This document shows positions 47,263 to 60,082 of a stretch of DNA of 64,000 bases, in pieces (the stretch's first letter is position 1; each line of letters starts with the position of its first letter). Location: positions 29,792,308 to 29,856,307 of the forward strand of contig NC_084666.1 of the NCBI RefSeq assembly GCF_028389875.1, given 5' to 3'. The notes under the pieces were generated by a model that searched no databases, had not been told where the DNA came from, and worked only from the letters and a program-made list of their open reading frames with translations. Both the position numbers and the translations under genes were made by a program. This DNA is from Rhea pennata (taxonomy: Eukaryota > Chordata > Aves > Rheiformes > Rheidae).

Positions 47263-50200
47263 ACGGTGCCATAAACACCCCTCACGATAGACTCTGAGGA
47301 TTAATAGAAACCTTCTTGATGCATCTTTGCAGGAGCAAAGAAACATTATCTTCTGTTAACTTGGGCCGCAGATTTCTGGGGTTTTACCGTACCGACGCAT
47401 CGCACCATAAAGGGCAAGCAGAGATGATCCGCTATCTCATGTCCACATTAGTTTATCATTAATCCTCACCTCCTGTTATTTCTGCTCCTCTCTCACCTTT
47501 TCTGCTTTGCTCTTTTCTTTATAAATACCTCCCCCTCACTCCCATTTCCTTCTCTCTTCGTTTTTGGTTTGTTTGTTTGTTTGAAGACAGAGGGGATGGG
47601 AGAAGAAGGGAAATTTGCTGTGTTTCAGTTTCTTTCTGGTAAGCACAGACTTTTGGGAGAGACTGAGAAATCTGTACACAAGTTAACCATAACCTGCTCT
47701 CTAATCAGATACAGATTGATCTAACAGAACAAGCTGGCAGCTTTCAAGGGAGATGCTTGCTCTTTTGCTTGCAGTTCTGCACACACCAGCACAAAGCAAA
47801 TTAGGGTAATGACTGACTGACCCCTTCTCCTCTTCTCACTAACCAAAGGCTACCTGTGAAAATGTTATCAGTTTAAAACTGGTCTCTTTTTCTATTTCCA
47901 AATAACAAAAGCAAAACAAAACAAAAAATAGAGCTGAAATGCCATTCAAATTATGCAGATAAAAATGTTACTCTGGCAGCTGGAAATAGCAGTGTATTGC
48001 AACCTTTCCCCTGCCATGTGAACAAACCAACTGTGAACATCTGGCGTTGCTGGTCTGCACTTCTGCCGAAGAGCTGATACTCCCCAGAAGTGTCATTTAC
48101 CATACATACGACACAGCAAATCTACACCTTCACCTGCTCCACAGGAAACCAAAGTAGAAGAGGGCTCCTTCTACTACCGATATCCATGCAGCTTGCACCA
48201 GATAGCCTTTCAGTAGTGAGTGGATGAGGAACAGACTGCTCATCAGAGCAGCTTGCTTAGGTCCACTACCTTCGCAGGGAGTAGGCAAAGACACACTTGT
48301 GTGCAATAAGATGAAGAACAGACAGTGGCACAGATGACTGGGTATGGGCTGCCACTATCAGAATAAATCATCCGGTCTTAAGTTTGCTCCTGAGGGACTT
48401 TCAGCAAAGATGACCACTGAGCAGTCTATAGGTGAAACATACTGCCTGCTGCCTGGCAGGTGGCATATTGTAGTGGGGGGGGGGGTCACAGATCTAGTCC
48501 AGTATAGTGGCACTAAAAGGAAAGTGCATCCTGTTTCCAGTACATAATTCCAACAAGCAGAAGCAGTTGGAAGAGCCTGCAAATCATCACAATTGGAGAG
48601 GACAACGTAATAAATGCAGGGGGGAACAAAACAAACAGATTTATAACTCCTCTAGAAATGGTTTGTCAGACCAGACTGGACTTGGACTGAGGACTGGATA
48701 CAGTTTGCAATTTCAATCTCTCCAGCTCCTGGTTAGAGAAAACACCGCTGTGTGGTGGTACTCTGTTCCAGACCATCTGGACCGATTTCTGCTTGGCCAG
48801 TGGCTCTGCACCACCCTTCTATTCTTCTCCAGAGTCCACATCTCCTTCTTCCCCACCAGGGAGACTGGACTGACAGAGCCCAGAACACACATCTTCTCCT
48901 CTGAGGAGTTTAATCACTTGTGGTCAAGGCCAGCCCTGTGAAACTACTCTGTACAAGAGAAACATTGTGGCTACATGTTACAACTTGCATCAGTTTTTAC
49001 TTACAAAAGTCCGCCCTGCTTCTTGTCACTTTTCCTTGACTTTTACTGGATGTTTTCACCCCTTTAGCTCTGGCAACATTCTAAAGCAAATTGGCAAGAT
49101 GAGGAGTTTAAACCAATCAATCTACCACACTCACAATTTTAAATCTAATCTTTATTATGTTGTTCTTATCAAAAAAGCCCAGCTTATTATACCTTCGAGA
49201 ATTGGCACAGCTGAGGAACAGGACCTCTCTACAAAAGACAAGCAGGAATCTCTTAGCTGAATCTGCTCCTGCTGCAGCTGTAACAAGAAACCATGGGTTA
49301 GTCTTAGGAGTATGCATTGGCTTTCACATTTAACAATTTAACTCATTATCAAACCTGACTGAAAAATGTAACTAATGCCTTAAACTGTGCTAGACCAGAA
49401 ACAGTATTTCACAACATGAGTTAACATGAATACTCTTATGGTTTTAATCAAGAGAAACTAACCTGTTAATTTTACAATTCACAGGTGAAAACCTTCGTGT
49501 CTGTATAAATCTCTATTTACTTTAACGGGATTCTGAGCAGACACAACAGCGTATCTGTACACAGTCAGCTCAAAAACAGATTCCAAATAAATATTCCCTG
49601 GGCTAAAGCAAAAGTGCTCTAGACTGTATAAAATCTTGACATTTGGCTATTCTCTCTCACATGAGACATCAAAACTTCATATATTACACAATTAACAAAT
49701 AAAATCCCATGCTGCTCCTTCTAAATCTTTTAAACTAAACTGAGAATGTATACAATTGGCAACCTTTTTTCAGAAGTTCAAAGGGTGGAAAATACCACAT
49801 ATGATCAAAAGTTCAGATTGCTGCTGAATGTCATTATCCCCAAAACTATCTGCTACATATGAAATAAAGATTGTCTACAGAATAGAAGTTACCACATAAA
49901 AAATTTGTTTTCTTCACTTGAAGATTTCTCAAAATTAACAGAACTTTAAGGAAAAATCTTCAAAATACAGTATTAAGATATCTACCATACAGAGTTAACA
50001 GCACTTTGACAGGATACATGCAATTGTAAATGTGCGTATAATGAAACAGAACATTTGTAAATGAAAGTGTTTTATATAAAGCAGATAATGGATGCCAGTT
50101 TAAGCAAAGATTTCTGTCTAAAATGTTTTCTCATGTTTTCCTCAGAACAGGAATAATCCTCAGAATACTAAAGAATCTGACCAAAGAGGAGAAAAGTTCC

Positions 50201-52848
50201 AAACACTATATTCTTACACTGAAAAATATACAATGGAAAAATATATATATATATTATCATTGAGAAACAAAATCAAAGAGTCACACTATTTTTCCTCTCT
50301 CCCAATAAAAGTAACAAGGAAAATATCTAGATAGAGAAATCAAGCTAATTTTTGAAAACTGTCCTGAAGAAATGCTATTGTCTGTATTCAACAGACATCA
50401 ATTATTACATATGCAAAGAAAGATCTAGGGGAAAGTAAATTCTTCCACTCCCCCAAAAAATTTCTGTTCTGTGTTGAAATAAATACGTTTAAATTCAGAA
50501 AAATGAGACTTTACAATAATTACTGGTACAATAAAAACAAAGCACTCATCTATCTACTGCAATTAATCTTGTAGAAAAGCATGAACATGTTAGTTGAGCA
50601 TCTCAACTGCTAGATTTTTAGCAACAGTGCCAACCTGCTGTGATGTGAGAAATGCAGTTAGAGGTCATTTTTGAAATGCATAGAAATTTATCTTTCTTTC
50701 TGAAATTCTGTTCCAGAGCAGAAAAATCATCCAAATGACCATTTAATGCTTTTAATACTTCTTAAATCAACACTCATACTTTTTACAAAAAAATTACACT
50801 CACAATTTTTTTAAAAAAGTTTTGTCAAAATTTCTTGTTCTGTTTTCTATCTATTGCATTTCTAAAATCTTCAGATATCTAAAAATTCAACAGATTCTTC
50901 CACACTTTGTTGGACACAGCTTATGCAGGCCATTTCTGTACCTCACGCATTTACCATGTAACAGAAACTTTAAGAACAGCTACAAGTTTCAATTAGTTGT
51001 GGTTGATTTACAGTTCACCTTACCTTTTCAGAGACAACCTATTTCATATTAACCTGAACAAATTGTTGCTTGAAGATAACACTATCACATCAAGAATTGC
51101 TTACTCTTTTTCAGTTATGCAAACATTAAAATGAGGGGGGTAATTTATATAAAAGCAGAACAGCTTTTAAAGGAGACACAAAGATTTATTCTTAAATTGT
51201 GGATAGGACATTCATCTAGGACATATGAGAACAGATTAAGTCCCTTCTCCAAATCAGTCTGCAGATAAAGAATTAGTTCATCTAAAAGATCGCAAGACCA
51301 GTATTTATAGGCCATGCTATATGGCTATAGCTACTAGGCACTTCTCAAGGTGAGATCTTTATTTTTTGAAAGCACCTTTATCAAACTTGTTGATAATGTT
51401 GGCCTTTGATTATTACTTTGGCCATTCATTTTCACTCACTCTTATGTTAAATTCCATTTTCTGACAGTATTAGTATTCGTGTGACCATGCAATCATTAGG
51501 AGGTAAAACTAGTCCAGCCTAAAACTAACCCAAACACTGTTGGGTTAGATACATCATTTAGCTAAACAATTAGCTAAATCAGCTAAATTTGTTTCACCAT
51601 ACAGCTGCTCAAAAGCTGTGTTGGCACATGGGAAGGGGAAGCAGTGAATCACCAGATTAGACATCTTGTGGTAACAGTGCCAGCTCATGCTGGCCTACAC
51701 CATGTGTTAAATTACAACCAGAGAACAAAATTAGGAGAAATGAGATTCAAACCTGTGCTCAAAGAACATAGCTGCTGCTTAAGAAGTCTATTCTATATTT
51801 AGATGAAGCACCTGTACTAAATCTCCCATGCGCTGCTGTATCTCTTGTAACATCCTGTGACAAATGAACAGGACTTTTCATACATAGATCCAGGCTCATA
51901 AAGAGCCTCTGAATATGGAAACAAACCAGAACTCAGCCTTAGAGCCGGGAGGAAACTCACAAAAATGTGAAGCACAGAAGTATGTTTACCTGACAGATAT
52001 TGTTAAGTAGTCATCAACCTACGTATCTAGCAACACACCAGCATGAACTGGCATTGCTTTACGATGATCCTTAGTACGGGTATTTGTATGATGACTATTC
52101 ATCTAAAGGGATAATTGAAGGGAAATTTAATGAAAGAATGAATTGCATATCAAGAGCAGCTATTCGTAACCATTATGGCTACAGAAATGTAATGAATAGA
52201 CACAGGAAAAAATTATGACAGTTGCTAACTCAGAAAAAAAACTCAGGTAACTCAGGAAAAATGACAGGTGTCACAGAAAGCTAACATTTAATCGGAAACT
52301 TAATTATTCATCTAATTCAGAAATGCAAGCACATAAATAAATCACTTAAAATACTCAGTGATTGACTTTTTTTTTAGTTAATTGCACATTCCTCAGTTGC
52401 AGGCAACTCACGCACAGCTAAACAATTCTGTAAAGCGCTTGTGAAGGGTGGACTGTTTGACTGCTTGAAGAATGTAGTAGGCATCACACCTCATTGGAAA
52501 GAGTTTTAAAGAGTTTTGTAAGAAAAAGAGGAAGTGAGACTTCATGTTACACAAAATTAGAGTGTGCAACCACTGTGTTCAGTCACTGATGCACAGTCCA
52601 GGTCAAAAACCACCAAACACAAATCCCCTCCCTCTTCCCCCAGAAACCCTGCACATGATCCTGGAGACCGGGAAATGATAAGAAAGAAGAACGGGCCAAT
52701 AAAGAAACAAAACAAGAAAACAAAATAAACAATATGGGACACTAACTTAAATGCATTCAAAAAAGACGCAACTTAATTCGCTTTTACACTAGCATATTTA
52801 TGGTTATTCTCATAGGATTAATATAATTTAACCAAAGCAAAGACTTAC

Positions 52849-52911
52849 TTTTCTAAAATTCTGGTGTCTGCCACTGGATCCTTCAATATTTTCCCCTGTT
52901 AGAGAAACTAC
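52849..52911 (-). other. CLOCK: Candidate CLOCK 5' UTR exon
   Basis: The minus strand has acceptor CTTTTCATTTTATAACAG (ending at 52912), a 63 nt body ending GACACCAGAATTTTAGAAAA, and a strong donor GTAAGTCT at 52848. A second acceptor inside (CTAACAG, exon start 52895) would give 47 nt. It lies 10.9 kb upstream of the start exon, in the right place for a non-coding leader exon. The call rests on splice-site quality and position only. Confidence 0.35.
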
Positions 52912-54383
52912 CTGTTATAAAAATGAAAAGTTACTATAAAAAGTCTAAAGTTACTACTTTATCAGAATTTTTAATATGACAATCCAGACTCGAATGGAAT
53001 TGGAATGAGATACAGGACACATCCTTCATACTACCTAGGCAAGAAGTGTCTTAACATGAAGAAGAAACAAAACAAAACAAAGGACGCCTTGCAATCCATG
53101 CAGAAAGGAGGTGTCTTAAGGAATGCACAAGACTGTTGTCTCTGCTAGGGAATGAGCAACTCCAAGGGAGAAAGTCTTTCTTTTTTTTTTTTTGTCCCTC
53201 AATTTTTTTTTCAAAATACTTTGTAACTGCTTTGGAATATAGGTTCGATAGCCACTCTGAACCTTATAAACAAGAATCTCAATGAAATGAAGCATTAAGC
53301 AATATGTAGCCAATAATGGAACTTACTTAGGCAGAAAAAACTGCCTAATCAAGAAACACTTAATGAATTAAGCAGAAGCAGCAAAGCAGCAATAGCAAAA
53401 AGCATATAAAGTCAACTCTAAATTTAATATAATTTTATTTTAATCACTCTGCAGATATATATTTAAATTTCTAGAAGTAAAAAAGAATATCTTGGCTTAG
53501 ATATCCAGCTATTAGATCACTGAACACAGCTAAATTTCTGACTATTCAATAAACACTATGAAAAGGAAATGCACTGCAAGCTTGAATTAACACTGTTTAA
53601 CATTTAACCAACCACTTCCTAGCCTTTTGTTTCTAAAGCACTATCAACTTACGCAGCTACCAAATTTGTTCATGCTTTTCTTCATTCTGCAGAGCAGCAT
53701 GTATTCCTCCTTCACATCTTGCTATCAAAGTAGGCAGAAATTTTCAGAGTTTCTGCTAAATTGTTCAAGAAAAACTACTGAATTCATCTTCCCTGAGGGT
53801 CACCAGAGAAAGAGCAAAATCATATCAACAAATTCATTGTTCCCATAGACCAGAATGATCTATCTTCAAAACCTTGAGCTCAGCCAATTTAATTGTATGT
53901 TAAGTTGATAAATTATGACAGTACGATTCTTCAAACCTAGTCAATAAATTTATTAAATTAAAACTTTTTGGAGCTTGCAGAATAACTCAAATAGTCAGCA
54001 AAAAAAATTTCCTCAACCATTTCCCGCTCCACTGACTTTTTAAAAATATTATAAGGTCATAATATTTACTGAAAGAAAATAATTATGGAACTTTTTAGGC
54101 TTTGCTGCTACCATGTTTCTGATAGGAACTTTTAAAACAGGGTTGTGTGTAAAAACAATTTTCCACATTTTTTTTTGTTTTTATTTATTTATTTTTAACT
54201 TTCAGAAAGTCAGATTTTTCCCTAGTACTTATGTGTAAACACAAAGTTTCAAATGAGTCCTTGAAGTTATTTACATCAGAACTATTTTTCTCTTATACTA
54301 TCTAAAATACTCAAGACCAAATCATATCAGCTCACTGGGACCACACTCAACTACAACAGACTGACTCTTTCGACTTTTCCCCA

Positions 54384-54872
54384 GCACAAGAGAGACTTGG
54401 AGCTACTGGAGAGAGTCCAGCGTAGGGCTACGAAGATGATCAGAGGGCTGGAGCACCTGCCCTATGAAGAACGGCTGCGAGAGCTGGGCCTCTTCAGCCT
54501 GGGGAAGAGAAGACTGAGGGGGGATCTTATCAATGTGTACAAGTACCTGAAGGGAGGGTGTCAAGGGGACGGGGACAAACTCTTTTCAGCTGTCCCATAT
54601 GACAGGACAAGAGGCAATGGGCAGAAACTGAACCACAGGCAGTTCCGCCTGACCGTGAGGGGGAATTTCTTCCCTGTGAGAGTGAAGGAGCACTGGACCA
54701 GGTGCAACCTAGGTGACAACCTAGAGAGGTTGCGGAGTCTCCTTCTCTGGAGATCTTCAAGGCCCGCCTGGATGCAACCCTGTCTACCAAGCTCTAAGTG
54801 ACCCTGCTGAGCAGGGGAGGTTGGACTAGATGATCTCCAGAGGTCCCTTCCAACCTGACTGATTCTATGACT
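54384..54872 (+). mobile_element. CR1 LINE 3' end, about 490 bp
   Basis: The plus strand carries the last part of CR1 ORF2 in an open frame (54397-54801): [20 protein letters not shown] then [20 protein letters not shown] and [20 protein letters not shown]. It is followed by the 3' UTR with CAGGGGAGGTTGGACTAGAT and the tail CCTGACTGATTCTATGA. It is 5'-truncated and opposite in orientation to CLOCK. Copies here and at 14.5 kb share the same tail type, so they belong to related subfamilies. Confidence 0.92.
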
Positions 54873-55440
54873 TGTTTCAGGCTTCTTTCAGCTTTTTCTC
54901 TTTTATCACTTTTCAAGCTTTTCTTTCACAGAATAATCAGACCATGCTATTTCTACATACCAAAACATGTCTCCATATGCTTACCTCATGCTCCTCAAAA
55001 CTTTCTCTGCCCTCTCAAGTTCTCAACACCTCTCAAATTAGCATCACCACGTTTTATTTGCAAACATTTAGAACCTTCCCTTCCAGGCCATTACTGAAGA
55101 TGCTAAAATTGGAACTACTTAAAAATTTGCCATCTCAACTAGCAGCCAGGACTTAGTTAAGGACTTATTTTACAGTTAATATTTTCAACTGGGGCAAATG
55201 AGTTTATCCCATACATGCTCTTTTCTCAGTGTATTATCAGAATCTGATTCAGATCAACCAGCACTTAAATCCTAAAAAAAAGAATCTATACGGGCATTAT
55301 ACAGATTCCAATTTTCAGTTAATACATACTAGTTCTCAAAAAGTAAAATTATAATCAGATCTTGTTTTTAAATTTTAACTCTCTCCTGCTCGGTAGAGCA
55401 CTAAATATGGTTTCAGTGGCCTAGAATCTTGACATTTGCA

Positions 55441-55473
55441 AGTTTTTTTTTTTTTTTTTTTTTAAAAAAAAAC
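55441..55473. repeat. T22-A9 homopolymer block
   Basis: A T22 run passes directly into a run of As on the plus strand. No attached retroelement body was recognised. Confidence 0.85.
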
Positions 55474-57432
55474 ACTTTTCCCTGTGAACATTGGTATCAA
55501 AGAATAGTATTCCAACAGCTACCAACGTTCATGAAAAATCCTGAAACTAATGTATATTAGTTGTTGAAGCTACCTGCTAACAGACTAGAGGAAACAGTAT
55601 TGCATTTAATTTAAGCTAAGGCTTGAAGCAGTTCAGTTGAGTAATATTAACAAATTTGCAGAAAGAGAGATAATGAAATATAAACTTCAACAGAAGAGAG
55701 CCACGTTCATAACATGATAAGATTACTTCAAATAATGCCAGCATCTTGCTGGCTTGAAAGTTTCACATTTTGAATTTTCAACAGTTTTCTTCATTTTAAA
55801 TTGAAGCTCATTCCTCTTTCAAGAACCGTATTAATGCTGAAATTACAATACCTCCTTTAGAAATAATTATAGAAATTGAATGGAGAGATGTTTTAGCCTA
55901 AGAGAATAAAATATGCTATCTATTATAATACGTTTTTGCTAGTTACAACATGACAGAATAAAGGAAAGCCATTTAAATTACATTGCAAATCATTTAATTA
56001 AAGATCACTGTCTTTAATAAAAAGTAAATTTTGCAAAATGGATTTGATGGTGCTGCTGCAACCTTAGATTTTTTAATTAAAGGGTGTTGTTTCAAATGGT
56101 CCTATCAGTAGAAATCCTACTTGAATCATGGAAAACTTCTGGTAGAAAAATGCCAAAAGCTAAGGCCTGGATTCTGCAAAAAAAACTAATAAACAAGAAA
56201 TATAACTGACTATTTCCAGTCATTGCCTTAGTCAGAAAATACTACGCTAGTAGTAACTGTGCAAAATTTGGAGGAATTGATGAGACTAAAGTTACACTTT
56301 CAGATAGGGATGAGAGAGAGAGCTCTGACAAATATTACTTCAAAATAAAATGATTAACCATTAGCAACTATTACTCAAGTTTTCAAAACAATAACAAATT
56401 CCAGCTACAATCCCAAAATGAGGAATTCTGTCCGGGGGGGAAGGGGAATTCTCTGTCTTCATTCATGAAATCTCTACATAAAGATACTAAAAAATGCAAA
56501 TATTTATGAAGGCAATCTTTTCTTTTTTTCCTCTTGCTTTCACTTGATGACTGTTACAAAACTCTAGATTTGTTTTTCTTTTTTCCAAAGCAGATTAAAA
56601 TCTCAAGCAAAATAGTTGGGGTAAAAATATACAAACTTTAACAATCTATACAAAATTGGGGGAAAAAATGATTTTTAACAACTTAAATAAGGACAAAACA
56701 AAAAGGCTAAACATGATCAGAATTTCATAAGGTAATTATGATTTAGTCATTTGAATCACTATAATTCATAATTTTTTCTATTTCTCTGATAATTTGTATA
56801 GTCAAAGAAATTCAGGGCATTTTGAAAGGTGTCAATATTAGTACTGACACTTATTATAACTGGATTTGGAGAAATAGGTACATGTCCTGGATTTTCATTG
56901 CCCTTAGCTATTGACCAATAACTAAAGTAAACAAGTTTGGCTATGTCTACATTGGCAAATAATCTGGAGCAGAAGAAGTGGATCAGTAGATCAAAGTAGC
57001 TGGTGCTGACCTACATTAGCTCTTCAGAGAGTTTGTTTTGGATTAGATTTCATCTGGTCCACAGAAACAAACACCACCACCACACATGCTGCTCAGTTTT
57101 CCAACGATTGAATCATGAATTCAGACTTGTATTTGCTCAGTAGGGATAGAAAAACACTTTGCATCTGCAGCAGAGCTTCCAGATTAGTTTTCTGGGAAAG
57201 GAATTTGGTTCAAACATACTAAACCAGTAAGGGGAGAAAACTGAGAAAGCGTCTCCAAAACCGTACCACCGATCCAAGCCAAAATGGTGATCTATACACT
57301 AGAATTATATCCTACCTTTCCAAAGCAGACTAATCAAAGCTGGTATAATCTCAGAGTGGAATACTTCAGGGCACTGCGAGATTCCAGATGAATTCTGTAA
57401 GCTTTTATTCTTAACTCTTCACGGCAGCTTAA

Positions 57433-57464
57433 AAGACAGACAGACAGAGAGAGAGAGAGAGAGG
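57433..57464. repeat. (CAGA)n(GA)n microsatellite
   Basis: The plus strand reads AAGACAGACAGACAGAGAGA and continues as GA repeats. Confidence 0.9.
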
Positions 57465-58301
57465 GAACATGCAATCAGGCTGCCTGCCGTAAAGAGACTG
57501 TATCTTCCCTATTCCAGAACTCTGCAGAAAGCCTAGTTAACAGCTACCACTTCACCATCATCTCTTTTCATTATTTTCATGTTCAGCCTTTTTCTTCTTT
57601 AAGCTTTTTACTTCTTTTCTTGTTTCTTCACTATTTCTTTCAGATTTCTCTCATGCGTTTTATCTCCTCTTATTATCAGTGCTATCAAATATGGAAACAG
57701 CAAACACGTTTCTGGCATTTCTGAACTTTCAGAGTCATCATTTTTGTTTTGTAATTCACATGGTATAGACTGAGAAAGGCACTTAAGCATTTCTGCTTAA
57801 GATTTAGTTTGCCTTAACTCAGACTGAACTTAAAAAGGCAAAATGTTTTTCCTTCAGTCATTCAAATTGATCTCTAAGTTTAGTGCTGAACATGAGTGAA
57901 TATAGAAAGAAACCAGATTAATGATACAGGAACATTAGTTTACTAAGACTGAGATTAGTCTCTTCTAAACATCATCTGAAAGAATTGCCACAGGAATATC
58001 ATGACAGATATTTTAAGGGAAACTAATCAAGTAACTTGAGCTATGAAAGAAGTTTACCACCGAAACACTAGATAAAATGCATCGCATATACAGAGCTTTT
58101 TACCTAATGTGTGATGTCAGGAACACATCGTATAATCTTTAAGTCATCTTTTTCTGAGATATTTCATTTGTTCATATAATAACCTAATCATCTAGATTTT
58201 AAGTTAAATGTCAGTCTGTCTTAGTGTTGTAAGTTACAGACAGGATTTAGTCACATACTCATTAATTACTTAGAATAATCAAAATGTTTATAGAGTCTCA
58301 C

Positions 58302-58435
58302 CTAATTTCATTGATTTTTCAATTTACAGCATTAAAATAAGCTTCCAGAAGATTTTCACAAATGAAAGAACGGACTTCACTCTGCATTTGCAGAAATTCA
58401 GATGCAAACAAAATCAGATCTCCTTGAAGCAATTC
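58302..58435 (-). other. CLOCK: Candidate CLOCK 5' UTR exon
   Basis: The minus strand has acceptor GTTTTTCTTCAG ending at 58436 with a further pyrimidine tract upstream, a 134 nt body, and donor TTAG/GTGAGA at 58301. The body is open in one frame until a TGA near the 3' end, and the translated text looks unusually protein-like (ELLQGDLILFASEFLQMQSE then VRSFICENLLEAYFN). I recognise no family. It could be a leader exon of CLOCK, a fragment of another gene or chance. Confidence 0.35.
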
Positions 58436-59968
58436 CTGAAGAAAAACTATCCTCTCCAAGAAAAAAAAAGAAATTATACTTAAAATTTTCAGTTTATGTA
58501 TTTGTGAAAGTTTGTATAATCTTATTATTTCAAAAACCTCTTTCTGTGCTGACAGTATTTCAAAGCAAAAATAATCCAGACAGCTTATAAGCAATACTGC
58601 TTTTAATAACAAAAATCAGATATCTGCAATTTTTATCAACATTAAATACAACTTGCTCCATTGAATTTTTAAGCAGATACAAACTTTTAACATGAAAACT
58701 ACATTTTAATCTACAAAAAAATCTAAGAAGCAATAAATCACCTCATCTACTCCTATACCAAACAAAAATTCCACATTCCTTTTAACTGATGAGTATTACA
58801 CGCTCTTCAATACTTCAACACAAGAGAACAAAATATTTGAAAATGAAGTGCGCTGATATCCTATAGTAAGCAAAAGTAGGGAGGAGAGGGACACTAAGAT
58901 TGTCTTCCACCCTATAGGTTCTACTTTCAGCAAAAGTAAGTCGCCAGCCTGTCTTATAAGTCTGTTTTATTCTGTCTCCTAATCTGAATCTTTAGACATA
59001 AGGAAGGTGCTGATTCACCTCCCCGCCTGACTCTGTGCATGTCTTCACTTGGTTCAGCAACTCTGCTTCTCTTTTTCATGAATTCAAGTCCACTCCTCTA
59101 TTCCAAAAGTAAAACTTTGGACTCTCTTTTTCCTTAAATAACAGGTAGGAATCAAGGAATCTTTTTTCAGATCATTAGTTCTCTATACCCTATCAAACAG
59201 ATTTTGACTTAATGAGTTTCCATTTTTCTTCCCTGTGATAGGCACAGCAGCCCCAGTAATTATGACCAATTTAACTGCCCTACTGTTTTATATTTTCCAT
59301 ACTCTGTGGTGGACTCCAATGGTGTTGCTCCTCCCTCCTTATTCATTGCACTTCCACAGCAAGAATGCAAGAACAAATCTGAGTAAGATATTGGTTTGAA
59401 TTTGTTGTTCCTGCTGCTTGTTTTGCACAACCAGTAATACACACATATTTCCAGAGAAGTGCAGAAGCATAAACACAAGCACTGACACATGCACATAAGT
59501 CAATGAGAAAATCTTTCTTATCTTCCCTTCTATTTCTACAAATGAGCATCAAAAATATTCTCTCTCCATTTAGCCATTTGGTTTTTATGTGTCTACAAAA
59601 AATATTAAGACAATTTGATAAAGGATTTTTAATAGAAATAAACACAAAACTTTATGACTCAAAAGTTTCAAACTGAGGAATTTCAGCATTTTATAAAATA
59701 AAGCTCTTAGGAAGAAATACTAGTAAAAGGAATAACAAAAATGTTATCAGAAGGGAAAACAGCCTAGTGAGGCATGAGCAGAAAATAAAACTGAAGTATG
59801 CCCTAAAAAATTCAAATCATTATTAAAATAAAACACATACTCATAGTGCAAAAAAGTTACTTGAAAAGTAACATCGAAGAGGTATGGCATGCTGTAAACT
59901 TTCAGAATATGCAAAGTAAAATCTTTTGTAACTTTTAACCACAAAATATGCATGTAGTATTGTTGAAA

Positions 59969-59970
<2 letters not shown>

Positions 59971-60011
<41 letters not shown>

Positions 60012-60082
60012 TATATATATATCTTTATATACACATATCTTTATTTTTACATATATATATAAAATATATAAAACACACACAC
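59971..60082. repeat. Compound (TA)n(CA)n microsatellite
   Basis: A (TA)15-like run is followed by (CA)5, more TA repeats and a second CA run (AAACACACACACACG). The spurious Ile/Tyr-rich ORFs on both strands come from it. Confidence 0.92.

Larger units (their letters stand above)
41965..52848 (-). other. CLOCK: Non-coding stretch upstream of the CLOCK start exon
   Basis: About 10.9 kb has no convincing coding exon. It contains repeat copy 2, a tandem duplication of AAGTTAAAGGACATTTCAAA near 45865-45915, a T run near 45516-45538, a possible MIR-like remnant near 47190-47260 and a G run near 48474-48485. It is taken to be a 5' UTR intron of CLOCK. Confidence 0.6.

Noticed and set aside
47128..47346. 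72-codon Cys-rich minus-strand ORF
   Set aside because: It overlaps the possible MIR-like remnant and shows no conserved motif.
47100..47400. CpG-island promoter for CLOCK
   Set aside because: CpG content is only slightly raised and the sequence resembles an old repeat. No island-scale GC enrichment is seen anywhere in 42-64 kb.
48507..48941. 144-codon plus-strand ORF
   Set aside because: No known family, no splice or promoter support, and composition is not protein-like. Probably chance in a slightly GC-richer patch.
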